From contig JAJZPZ010000016.1 of the NCBI GenBank assembly GCA_021847795.1, positions 1-34,336 on the forward strand: 34,336 nt of DNA, in the 5' to 3' direction. This DNA comes from Nitrospirota bacterium. GTDB lineage: Bacteria; Nitrospirota; Thermodesulfovibrionia; Thermodesulfovibrionales; Dissulfurispiraceae. Each line of letters opens with the position of its first letter. Within the stretch, counting starts at the first letter, position 1. Position numbers and translations under genes: made by a program. Below, piece by piece: positions 24,096-30,920 of the stretch. The notes beneath the pieces were generated by a model. It saw only the letters and a program-made list of their open reading frames with translations, was not told the DNA's origin and did not search any database.

Positions 24096-25532
24096 CTATA
24101 AGAACAGGTCTATTCTTGCTGCCAGCACGTGCAGGCCGTTGACCACGTCAGCGGGCACCCGTACATTGAGGCGGTTGGGATCCTGCAGATCATCCTCTAC
24201 GATCACGTAGCTCTTCCACTCGTCGACCGCCTCAAGGATCTCGAGATCCTGCAGTTTGTAGAGGACATCGAGCGTCTCGGTGATGATGGCCGCTTTCACC
24301 CGCACGGATTTCTTTTCCCTGGGGAATCGCAGCGAGTAGCGCTCTCTGAGCGCCTTACGCACATAGTCCAGGGTGCGGATGGTGGTGATCTCCAGGAGGG
24401 AGATATCGTCCACGTTCTGGGCGTCCTTCAGGTAGGTGGATATCGCCCTCACGATCTGGACAACTTCGCCGGGGCCGATCTCCAGAGGGGTGACGCCGTT
24501 ATAGAGCAGGGTCTCCTGCTCTGTACGGCTCAACCGCTCGGCGATATCGGCGGGAGCGATGCCCACCAGCGCCAGGGTATTCAGCGGCTTCGCGGGATCT
24601 TCCTCCCAGGCCATGACCGCGCCCATTGCCGCTGCGATCTCGTAAGGCATGCTCCTGCGCTTGGTGCTGGTGTATCTCTGATAAATGCAGAGGATACGCC
24701 CGCTGTTCACCTGTGCGGAAAGCGTTGTGGCCGTCGCGAGCGCCCCGTTCATGCCGTAGACGCCAACACCCGGACGCTGCTCGAGCGGGCCTGAAACGCT
24801 GTCCAGATGCGTCTTGAGCGTGGTGAGGTCCGTCTGGTTGTTGTAGGGCGTGACGACAATGTCGTATTTCTCCGGGAACACTGCGGCGAGCGCGTCCTGC
24901 AGCGTCGGGTTTGTCGCGCCTGCTGCCATAGCGACAATCGCTACGCCTACTCCCGCGGCGTTGGTCAGCTCGTAGCCGAGGCCGATGTCGTTGCCGCAGA
25001 GCCCCTTGTTCTTCGCGGTGATCGTGACCACGGCGTTGAGGACCGCAGCCGTCACCGGCAGGTCCGCATGCTTGCACAGCTCGGTATTGAGCGCCGCGGC
25101 GATCGCGTTGGCGGCATCGTCTTTTGCGATCGCAATATCGATCCTTTTATTAGCGACGTACAGAGTGAGCGCACCGGCTGATGTTGCCGGGCCGGTAATG
25201 GTGACGGTACCACTGGCAGCCACACCAGCGCCCGCATCATCCAGAGCTATGACCGTGAGGTCCAGATATTTATTGGCCTTGATCGCCGCCCTGGTCATCA
25301 GATGACACATAGATCCTGCACCGAAATAGGTGGAGGCGTCCGCATCGCTGCATACCATCGTCGGAATTTTCTGTGCAATCGTGCCGGCTGCGATCTTCTG
25401 GCCGATGATGAGCATGCTCTGCTTATTGTTGGGCAGCGTGCGCACGGCGAGCCTGGTGTTGAACTCGAGATACTTGCCCGGCTTCCGTATTGAAGCGGGA
25501 ATGTTGTCGAAGGTGATGTTCTTACTTGCCAT
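24096..25532 (-). CDS. Phage contractile tail sheath protein (Mu gpL-like)
   Basis: The product has 478 residues. The start MASKNITFDNIPASIRKPGKYLEFNTR, the middle FPEKYDIVVTPYNNQTDLTTLKTHLDSVSG, and RSMPYEIAAAMGAVMAWEEDPAKPLNTLALVGI are typical of Mu-like sheaths. The C-terminal domain ends ADVVNGLHVLAARIDLFL, the strand that links neighbouring subunits and drives contraction. The frame is complete. A sheath gene makes the module a contractile tail rather than a flexible one. Confidence 0.95.
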   Translation of the reverse strand: MASKNITFDNIPASIRKPGKYLEFNTRLAVRTLPNNKQSMLIIGQKIAAGTIAQKIPTMVCSDADASTYFGAGSMCHLMTRAAIKANKYLDLTVIALDDAGAGVAASGTVTITGPATSAGALTLYVANKRIDIAIAKDDAANAIAAALNTELCKHADLPVTAAVLNAVVTITAKNKGLCGNDIGLGYELTNAAGVGVAIVAMAAGATNPTLQDALAAVFPEKYDIVVTPYNNQTDLTTLKTHLDSVSGPLEQRPGVGVYGMNGALATATTLSAQVNSGRILCIYQRYTSTKRRSMPYEIAAAMGAVMAWEEDPAKPLNTLALVGIAPADIAERLSRTEQETLLYNGVTPLEIGPGEVVQIVRAISTYLKDAQNVDDISLLEITTIRTLDYVRKALRERYSLRFPREKKSVRVKAAIITETLDVLYKLQDLEILEAVDEWKSYVIVEDDLQDPNRLNVRVPADVVNGLHVLAARIDLFL

Positions 25533-25722
25533 CAGCCTTTACCTCCTTTTTCTTTGTGGTCGTCTCCGTCTCCAACAGGAGCGAGCCGTCGTCGACGAGC
25601 CGTTTGTAGTACGTTGTGGCCGGGACCGTGACCGCTTCAGCATCGGTGATGTATTCCCTGGGCTTCCCTTCCCTGGGGCACTGTGTGCCCGGTGCTGCTA
25701 TTACTCTCAAAGTCTGCTCCAT
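25522..25722 (-). CDS. DUF2635 protein (Mu gp38-like)
   Basis: The product has 66 residues, MEQTLRVIAAPGTQCPREGKPREYITDAEAVTVPATTYYKRLVDDGSL, matching the DUF2635 pattern of a small protein encoded just before the sheath in Mu-like phages. The C-terminal tail is Lys/Thr-rich. It overlaps the sheath start by 11 bases. It probably acts at the head-tail junction, though its function is unproven. Confidence 0.85.
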   Translation of the reverse strand: MEQTLRVIAAPGTQCPREGKPREYITDAEAVTVPATTYYKRLVDDGSLLLETETTTKKKEVKADGK

Positions 25723-25737
25723 AAATGTATCCTCCTT

Positions 25738-26283
25738 TTAGGATGAAAGCGTTACTGTATCCGACGCGTCTTTGGTATCGTCGCCGGGTTTCAGGTAATA
25801 GTCGATGCCGAGCTTCAGGAGATCCTCCAGCCCTTGTTCTTCCGTCGCTTCAATAAGCTCAGCCACAGGGAGATTGATGTCCACCGTGTGACAGAGTACG
25901 CTGCCGAACAGCTTCGGCACAGTTCGCCCTGCCTGCGGTACCGGATGCCCCTCAGCCCCCGATACCTTTTTAGTGACAAACTTCAAAATAACAAGGTCGA
26001 TTACCGCATTGAATGTGATCTCGGTCTCTGCGGCATCCTGCAGACCGTAGTAGCCTTTCAATACGAAGTTGTGGGTCAGCTTGTATTTTTGCGAGACTTT
26101 CTCAAGCCTGAATCCGTCCTTGGCGATTTCCCATCCAAAGATCTTCTTTGAAGTTTCATCCTGGAATAACGCAAGGAACTTGCTGTCCTCACTGGAGCGG
26201 CGATCATACTTATGCACCTTGCCGATGCCGGTCACCTCATCGAGCAGCGTCTTTATTGCCGTCCTCAATGCACTGTCACTCAT
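25738..26283 (-). CDS. Probable tail terminator / Mu gp37-like protein
   Basis: The product has 181 residues, beginning MSDSALRTAIKTLLDEVTGIGKVHKYDRRSSEDSKFLALFQ with a middle FVLKGYYGLQDAAETEITFNAVIDLVILKF. The position (between neck protein and DUF2635) and the helix-then-beta plan suit the terminator that caps the tail tube. The assignment is by position and general form. It overlaps the neck gene by 4 bases. Confidence 0.55.
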   Translation of the reverse strand: MSDSALRTAIKTLLDEVTGIGKVHKYDRRSSEDSKFLALFQDETSKKIFGWEIAKDGFRLEKVSQKYKLTHNFVLKGYYGLQDAAETEITFNAVIDLVILKFVTKKVSGAEGHPVPQAGRTVPKLFGSVLCHTVDINLPVAELIEATEEQGLEDLLKLGIDYYLKPGDDTKDASDTVTLSS

Positions 26284-26783
26284 TGATTCAATTCCCTCGC
26301 GATCTCAAAACCGCAGCGATCGAAAATACTTTGGAGCCTGCTCCAGTTGTCAGTCAGCGCATGCTCGAACATCTGAGCCCCGTGGAATCCCCTCGTACCT
26401 ATTTTTCTCCTAATCACAAACTCCAGTCGTTTTGCCTCGTATTCCGAAAGCCCCATCTTCACCTGTATCCAACGTATAAGATACCCTTCCGGAGGCATTG
26501 TCTTGCCTGCGGTGCGGCCTTTTTCGATCACGTCTCCATATTTGCTTTGATGCGCCACGATTCCCTTGATCACTGGAGTTCCTATACCAGCGACCTTGCC
26601 CTGCACTGTAGAGACCAATCCATCCTTTTCTCCATAGACTCCCTTCGGCGTCCTCGACTTGACCTCCCTCTCCAAAAATGCAGTGGCCTCATACATTGCC
26701 TCGAGGAGCTTCCCCTGGACGATCTCCGGGGCCTTACCTGCGAAGATGTTGCCCTTCTGAGTGATCGACACCCTCATTTCCAT
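26280..26783 (-). CDS. Phage neck / tail-completion protein (HK97 gp10-like)
   Basis: The product has 167 residues from ATG 26783, with GAGGG upstream. A second Met lies two codons on. The pattern VQGKLLEAMYEATAFLEREVKSRTPKGVYGEKDGLVSTVQGKV and then KYGDVIEKGRTAGKTMPPEGYLIRWIQ is that of gp10/virion morphogenesis neck proteins. Its start lies beside a REP-like insertion that separates it from the preceding gene. Confidence 0.65.
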   Translation of the reverse strand: MEMRVSITQKGNIFAGKAPEIVQGKLLEAMYEATAFLEREVKSRTPKGVYGEKDGLVSTVQGKVAGIGTPVIKGIVAHQSKYGDVIEKGRTAGKTMPPEGYLIRWIQVKMGLSEYEAKRLEFVIRRKIGTRGFHGAQMFEHALTDNWSRLQSIFDRCGFEIARELNQ

Positions 26784-26787
26784 GATG

Positions 26788-26877
26788 CCCTCGTTTGCGG
26801 GGACAGTCCCGATTCTACGGCTCCGCCCGTAAATACTGGGACAGTCCCCTTCATCTCTGTTCCCTCCGTTTGCGGGG
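26788..26877. repeat. REP-like palindrome pair between two phage genes, flanked by a 16-base duplication
   Basis: GGGGACAGTCCC at 26799-26810 and GGGACAGTCCCC at 26838-26849 are near-palindromes in inverted arrangement, with a third small stem (TACGG/CCGTA) between, as in REP or BIME units. The words CCCTCGTTTGCGGGGA (26788) and CCCTCCGTTTGCGGGGA (26862) flank it as a direct repeat. GGGACAGCGCCC lies before the RAYT gene at about 33649, so this is probably a RAYT substrate. Confidence 0.6.
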
Positions 26878-27543
26878 ATGCGTCAGCCGCTCGGCACCGC
26901 CAGGATATTTGAGGTCGAGGTCCGCTACAGCGCTTGCAGCGGGAGTGGTATCGTCCTCATTAATTCCCATGTGCTGCTTGTAGAGCTGCATCAGCGCCTT
27001 TGCTCTCGATGCGAACTCCGACCCTTTCGACCGGTGATTCACCGAGTCCGCAGCGATTGTGCTGTCGGATGTCTGCGTATATGCGTTCGCCAGTTCCTCG
27101 AGACAGAGAGACGCCGCCAGGTTGCAGAGCGCATCCTCATCAGATGCCGGGATCGTCGCATCCGTCCGGAGGATCGTCACCGTCACCCGGAACTTCTCCG
27201 TTACCGGCGGAGAGTCGGCGTTCAGCCTGAGCACCTTTCCCGTCGGCTTTTCGAATACCTCGTATCCTTCCGCTTCAAGGTATTCGGCAGGGATCTCATC
27301 TATCGGGTACTCGATGCTCTTCACCGTGGAAAAATCATCGTTCCAGCCGGTGAGCAGGGATATCGAATAGTCATGACCTCCGTTTCCGGTGATGTCCAGC
27401 ACCTTAATGCCCGGACAGTGCTTCGAGTACCGCGCGATCGCCGCATTGATATTGCGGTCGTAATCCGTGGGATTGACCAATTTTCCGGAATTGTCCCTCA
27501 CAATTCCGCTTACTTTTCCCCTTATGGTTGCAAGATCGCTCAT
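26851..27543 (-). CDS. Phage head-tail connector-region protein, unassigned
   Basis: The product has 230 residues. It begins MSDLATIRGKVSGIVRDNSGKLVNPTDYDRNINAAIARYSKHCPGIKVLDITGNG and contains PPVTEKFRVTVTILRTDATIPASDEDALCNLAASLCLEELANAYTQTSD. Helical connector proteins of the gp6/gp36 kind occupy this position, between capsid and neck, and many have this DEDALCNLAASLCLEEL plan. No family is certain. The C-terminus HPRKRREQR runs into the REP-like insertion and its stop lies one base beyond the insertion's edge, so the original C-terminus may have been altered. Confidence 0.6.
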   Translation of the reverse strand: MSDLATIRGKVSGIVRDNSGKLVNPTDYDRNINAAIARYSKHCPGIKVLDITGNGGHDYSISLLTGWNDDFSTVKSIEYPIDEIPAEYLEAEGYEVFEKPTGKVLRLNADSPPVTEKFRVTVTILRTDATIPASDEDALCNLAASLCLEELANAYTQTSDSTIAADSVNHRSKGSEFASRAKALMQLYKQHMGINEDDTTPAASAVADLDLKYPGGAERLTHPRKRREQR

Positions 27544-27615
27544 TTCGCCTCGTGATCAGTAATCCGTGATGAGTAATGAGTTTTTATGCCCATCACCCAT
27601 CACGCATTACGCTTT

Positions 27616-28065
27616 TTACAGCCGTTTCAATGCAATCAGCACTGTGATGTCATTCCAGGTAGGCGTAGTGCCGCCGATCGTAAGATCAACGCTCACATTC
27701 GCCTCGTCAGGTATCGACGGGCTGGTCGCAAGTGTCCCGTCGGAAACTGTCCCCGCTGTGACCGATATGGGTGCGGTCAGTAGCGACGTGCTGCCTTGCT
27801 TGACGTCGACCGTCAGCGTAGGAGACGTGCCTCCTGCAGCCCTGGCAGTGGCAGAGATATGCACAACCTGAAAAGGGAATGGTGACTTGAACTTTGCCAC
27901 TGCGGCGGTCGTCGCAGTATATTGTCCGCTGATCTGGATCGGAATCACCACATAGCCGCTGGATGCCGATGACGGGTTTGTGGTTGCCGCAAAGCTCATG
28001 ACAGGCAGCAGCAGTATCATCATTGTCATGAGCAAAATCAAATGTCTCTTGAAAAACTCTTTCAT
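27616..28065 (-). CDS. Secreted phage-operon protein of unknown function
   Basis: I chose ATG 28065 (GGAGG upstream), giving 149 residues. MKEFFKRHLILLMTMMILLLPVMSFA is a textbook signal peptide with a likely cut after SFA. The mature part is a small beta domain (YVVIPIQISGQY..FQVVHISATARAAGGTSPTLTVDVKQGS..LTIGGTTPTWNDITVLIALKRL). Secretion signals are unusual in virion structural operons. The fold resembles head-decoration or carbohydrate-binding beta domains, but no family is recognised. It may be a moron, a gene inserted for the host's benefit. Confidence 0.65.
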   Translation of the reverse strand: MKEFFKRHLILLMTMMILLLPVMSFAATTNPSSASSGYVVIPIQISGQYTATTAAVAKFKSPFPFQVVHISATARAAGGTSPTLTVDVKQGSTSLLTAPISVTAGTVSDGTLATSPSIPDEANVSVDLTIGGTTPTWNDITVLIALKRL

Positions 28066-28125
28066 TTTTTTAAGCCTCCGTATTTTTTTTAAGGGAGGCC
28101 CCAAGGCCTCCCGTCTATCTCACTG

Positions 28126-28485
28126 CTATGCTACTACCGCCTTGTACACACCCCTGTAGTCCACAATCTCGGCCTCGTATTCATGGCGGATCTTGTACTG
28201 TATCTTATCCGCCACGAACATCTGCCCGGCCGCAGGGTTGTCGGCTACGAACATCTCAGGCTCCTGCTGCCCGTTCAAGTATGCAATCTCGATGATCTCT
28301 CCCTCGCGCGGATTCGCAAAGAGCATCCAGTCGGTGGCATCAGTCATGAACGGGCACTCAATGATGCCCGAATCATCGGCGCCGAAGAACTGATACATCG
28401 GGTTGCCGAAACTTTGAGGTACACCTTCCTTCCCTCTTACCTCTGCCTGGAGATTACAGTTCGCCTGCTCCCGGCTAAGCCTTTC
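28126..28485 (-). pseudogene. C-terminal fragment of the phage major capsid protein
   Basis: From the first ATG (28398) 90 residues can be read, but the same frame is open and protein-like back to about 28485 (SREQANCNLQAEVRGKEGVPQSFGNPMYQFFG). The end, GEIIEIAYLNGQQEPEMFVADNPAAGQMFVADKIQYKIRHEYEAEIVDYRGVYKAVV, matches the C-terminal domain of Mu/HK97-like major capsid proteins fused with or following prohead protease. The rest of the coat gene is gone, and suhB starts 23 bases away. This is the junction where the head half of the prophage was deleted. Confidence 0.6.
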
Positions 28486-28496
28486 TTAAAAAATGG

Positions 28497-28502
28497 TATT
28501 AT
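28497..28502 (+). promoter_or_regulatory. -10 element of suhB, leaderless arrangement
   Basis: TATTAT is followed after exactly 6 bases by ATG 28509 and there is no Shine-Dalgarno sequence. No -35 is visible where it should be (28473-28479), which is next to the capsid-gene fragment, so the original -35 may have been lost with the prophage deletion. Confidence 0.4.
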
Positions 28503-28508
28503 TTATGT

Positions 28509-29318
28509 ATGCCCGACAAAAACGGATCTTTGGATATTGCCGTCAAAGCAGCAAAGCTTGCCGGAGAGGTCATCCTCGGCAATCTCGGCAAAATATCGAA
28601 AAAGGATATAGACCTTAAGCAGACCTCCGACTTTGTTACCTATGTTGATAAGGAATCGGAAGCAGTCATCATACGGACGATCAAAGAACAGTTTCCAGGC
28701 CACCATATCTTTGCCGAGGAGTCGACGAAAGACACGGAAACAGAAGGCTATCGCTGGATAATCGATCCCCTTGACGGTACGACAAACTTCATCCACTCCT
28801 ATCCCGTCTTTTGTGTTTCCATAGCGCTTCAATACAAGCGGGAGATAATCGCCGGCGTTGTTTATGATCCCCTGAGGGATGAACTCTTCACTGCAGAGAG
28901 GGGGAGCGGGGCATTTCTGAACGGTAATCGGATCAGGGTATCTGCTGTGCATGATACAAAAGACAGTCTTATCACCACCGGTTTTCCTTTTAAGAAGAAA
29001 AATATGATAGATCCGTATCTCAAGCTTTTCAAAAATGTCTTATTCAGGGTCAGCGATCTGCGCAGGGCAGGTTCTGCTGCACTGGATCTTGCCTCTGTTG
29101 CCTGCGGACGGTGTGAAGCCTTTTTCGAGATCGGGCTCAGCCCCTGGGACATTGCAGCAGGAAGCCTCCTCATACAGGAGGCAGGTGGCGTGATAACCGA
29201 TTTCAGCGGCGGAAATGACTTCCTTTCAACAGGAAACGTTGTTGCCGGGAACCCGGGAATACATAAAGAGATGTTGAAAGAGGCCCGTGGAGTATTCACG
29301 GGACTGATAACCAGCTAA
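28509..29318 (+). CDS. suhB: Inositol monophosphatase family protein (SuhB-like)
   Basis: The product has 269 residues. The metal-binding residues of the IMPase family are present: the pair Glu70-Glu71 (FAEEST), WIIDPLDGTTNF (Asp86, Asp89) and, near the end, GLSPWDIAAGSLLIQEAGG. It hydrolyses myo-inositol-1-phosphate or related sugar phosphates; SuhB in E. coli also joins the rRNA antitermination complex. The length is normal. It reads away from the prophage fragment. Confidence 0.95.
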   Translation: MPDKNGSLDIAVKAAKLAGEVILGNLGKISKKDIDLKQTSDFVTYVDKESEAVIIRTIKEQFPGHHIFAEESTKDTETEGYRWIIDPLDGTTNFIHSYPVFCVSIALQYKREIIAGVVYDPLRDELFTAERGSGAFLNGNRIRVSAVHDTKDSLITTGFPFKKKNMIDPYLKLFKNVLFRVSDLRRAGSAALDLASVACGRCEAFFEIGLSPWDIAAGSLLIQEAGGVITDFSGGNDFLSTGNVVAGNPGIHKEMLKEARGVFTGLITS

Positions 29319-29375
29319 GCATACTGCCGCTTCCACAAAACCACTTGCAGTTCCCCGGGACGCCCACATTACTTT

Positions 29376-29422
29376 TGAGGGAATTGGAGCAATGAGAATC
29401 CTGCTCTGTAGAATTTCCCTCA
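29376..29422. repeat. Imperfect hairpin downstream of suhB
   Basis: TGAGGGAA at the left pairs with TTCCCTCA at the right, and inside it GAGCA pairs with TGCTC around a 10-base loop. There is no T run directly after, so it is not a clear terminator. It lies within the 270-base gap between suhB and the SHOCT gene, where no coding sequence is supported. Confidence 0.35.
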
Positions 29423-29482
29423 CCTGGTGCATTTTGCGCTATGCTCCCGGGAAAAAAGAGCGGAAAATCAGACCATCAATTC

Positions 29483-29498
29483 TGGCACTTTTATTGCT
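29483..29498 (+). promoter_or_regulatory. Sigma-54 (RpoN) promoter of the SHOCT-protein gene
   Basis: TGGCAC-TTTTA-TTGCT matches the -24/-12 consensus exactly (TGGCAC, 5 bases, TTGCW), with GG and GC at the correct distance. Transcription would start about 80 bases before the ATG at 29591. Such promoters need an enhancer-binding activator, and none is encoded in this window. Confidence 0.75.
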
Positions 29499-29590
29499 AC
29501 TTGTCTCTTAAATTACAAGTTGAATAAGAGATTAAAAAAAGAGGCGCGGCTGGAGGAGAAGAAGCAGCCCCATCTCAAAGGAGTGCAGCC

Positions 29591-30175
29591 ATGAAAAGAG
29601 TAATCCTGCTTATAGCAATGCTTACCATTATCATTCCTGCAAAGGGTTTTTGTATGGGGGAGTTCTTACTGGTGCCGTCCATCTTTAGTGGAATTAAGTT
29701 CATAGGCTCTCTTTTCATAAACAAATCAAGCGCTCCGGAGGATAAAAAGACAGCGATAGCCGGTAAAGACCAGGTGGAATATGCCAAAGAGCAGGCAGCC
29801 CGGAGAATGAGTTTGAAGCAAAAAAATATAACCTTTGGAGATAAGTACAATGAAACTGTCATAAATTCTCAGTCCACTGTGATCACCTATTACGGCACGC
29901 TCAACGGGCAGGATACTTTAATATCCCTCGGATTCAAAAAGTCGGGAGACACACTGTACCGGTCAGTAATTGTTTGGGATGATTTTGGCGAATTCAAAAA
30001 CAATTACTCAAAAGAAAAATTAGTGAAAGTCTTTGCCTCAACAATAAGTTTCGGACCGATCGCTGAAGTCACGGCCTCGGATCTTTTGCGGGAGCTTGAT
30101 AAGCTGCGCAAGGACAACATTATAAGTAAAACCGAGTACGAATCCAAGAAAAAGGAGATCCTCAGCAGGATATAG
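29591..30175 (+). CDS. Secreted SHOCT-domain protein
   Basis: The product has 194 residues. A signal peptide (MKRVILLIAMLTIIIPAKGFC) has Cys21 close to the cut. The surroundings AKGFCMG are not a clear lipobox, so export rather than lipid attachment is likelier. The body is unassigned (TVITYYGTLNGQDTLISLGFKKSGDTLYR). The C-terminus ASDLLRELDKLRKDNIISKTEYESKKKEILSRI (about 162-194) is a SHOCT motif, a short C-terminal module associated with oligomerisation and surface or shock proteins. AAAGGAG lies seven bases before the ATG. It is under the RpoN promoter, so it is probably expressed under nitrogen, surface or stress signals. Confidence 0.8.
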   Translation: MKRVILLIAMLTIIIPAKGFCMGEFLLVPSIFSGIKFIGSLFINKSSAPEDKKTAIAGKDQVEYAKEQAARRMSLKQKNITFGDKYNETVINSQSTVITYYGTLNGQDTLISLGFKKSGDTLYRSVIVWDDFGEFKNNYSKEKLVKVFASTISFGPIAEVTASDLLRELDKLRKDNIISKTEYESKKKEILSRI

Positions 30176-30280
30176 GACAACTATCCGAGGCAGCAGAGAT
30201 TGAATAAAACCGGCAATTACAACAAATTGTCACCACATGAGATACAGGAACAGAGGAAAGAGCTTCATGCCGGGGATGCT

Positions 30281-30314
30281 CTAAAAATTAGCCGTGAAAA
30301 ATGCTAAAATTAGC
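30281..30314 (+). promoter_or_regulatory. Two inverted repeats over the promoter of the 172-aa gene
   Basis: CTAAAAATTAGC (30281-30292) and GCTAAAATTAGC (30303-30314) are small inverted repeats with the same core, 22 bases apart, about two turns of the helix. The second contains TAAAAT (30305-30310), which lies exactly 6 bases before ATG 30317 and could be the -10. A dimeric regulator binding both would cover the promoter. Confidence 0.4.
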
Positions 30315-30316
30315 GT

Positions 30317-30835
30317 ATGCCGCTGCTATGCCCCATAGACAACCTGAAGGACAGCCATGAAGTCGTAGTCTGTGACACTGAATTTTCCCGGCAGGCCCAC
30401 AAAGAATTGTTCCGTTTCAGCGATGAGGTGTACATCACTGCTGACGATTCCGCAAAAGTTTTCGCTGCCCTTGAAAGCATTGTAAACTCCTGCAACTCGG
30501 AGTCCTCAGTAAGCCCATCAAAAATCCATGTAGTTATTGTATGGGAAAACCTCATAAAGATCTCTTTGTGGAAATCAGCGAAACCAACAGTTGGAGATGC
30601 CTTCACAATACTGAAGAATACGGGGATCAGCTCCCAGGAATTGCAGCCTTTCAAGACCGCCGATATAAATGACCTCTTCCCCTGGCTCTATTATGGCAAA
30701 CGCTTTGACATCCTGAGAAAAATCTGCCATGCGACAAAGAAGCAGGTGGAGAGCCGCCTGAAAAACCACACCATCCGCGTTGACAGCCACCTTATTGCTG
30801 AAGATACGAAACGGATCGTGGCAAGCAGTCTCTGA
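30317..30835 (+). CDS. Hypothetical protein (172 aa)
   Basis: The product is not recognised. It begins MPLLCPIDNLKDSHEVVVCDTEF, has regular helix/strand alternation (KIHVVIVWENLIKISLW, LFPWLYYGKRFDILRKICHATKKQVESRL) and an N-terminal Cys pair at residues 5 and 19. There is no signal peptide or membrane segment. Its plan could be a small cytoplasmic alpha/beta domain. The start has no Shine-Dalgarno sequence but has a -10-like box 6 bases upstream, like the other leaderless candidates. Two inverted repeats cover the promoter. It converges with hemG. Confidence 0.6.
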   Translation: MPLLCPIDNLKDSHEVVVCDTEFSRQAHKELFRFSDEVYITADDSAKVFAALESIVNSCNSESSVSPSKIHVVIVWENLIKISLWKSAKPTVGDAFTILKNTGISSQELQPFKTADINDLFPWLYYGKRFDILRKICHATKKQVESRLKNHTIRVDSHLIAEDTKRIVASSL

Positions 30836-30920
30836 AAGAACTGCTAGCCTCCGGCGGAGGCTCTAAAAAAAGCAGTAACGAGTAGTGGAACAAGTGACGA
30901 GTCTTAGGTACTATTATCTT

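Noticed and set aside
27544-27615. Repeated GTGATGAGTAATGAG-like words between phage genes
   Set aside because: Short, degenerate inverted words over 70 bases; no gene or clear element can be supported.
30848-30872. GCCTCC/GGAGGC hairpin as intrinsic terminator between the 172-aa gene and hemG
   Set aside because: It is followed by A residues rather than T on the plus strand, and on the minus strand no T run follows it.
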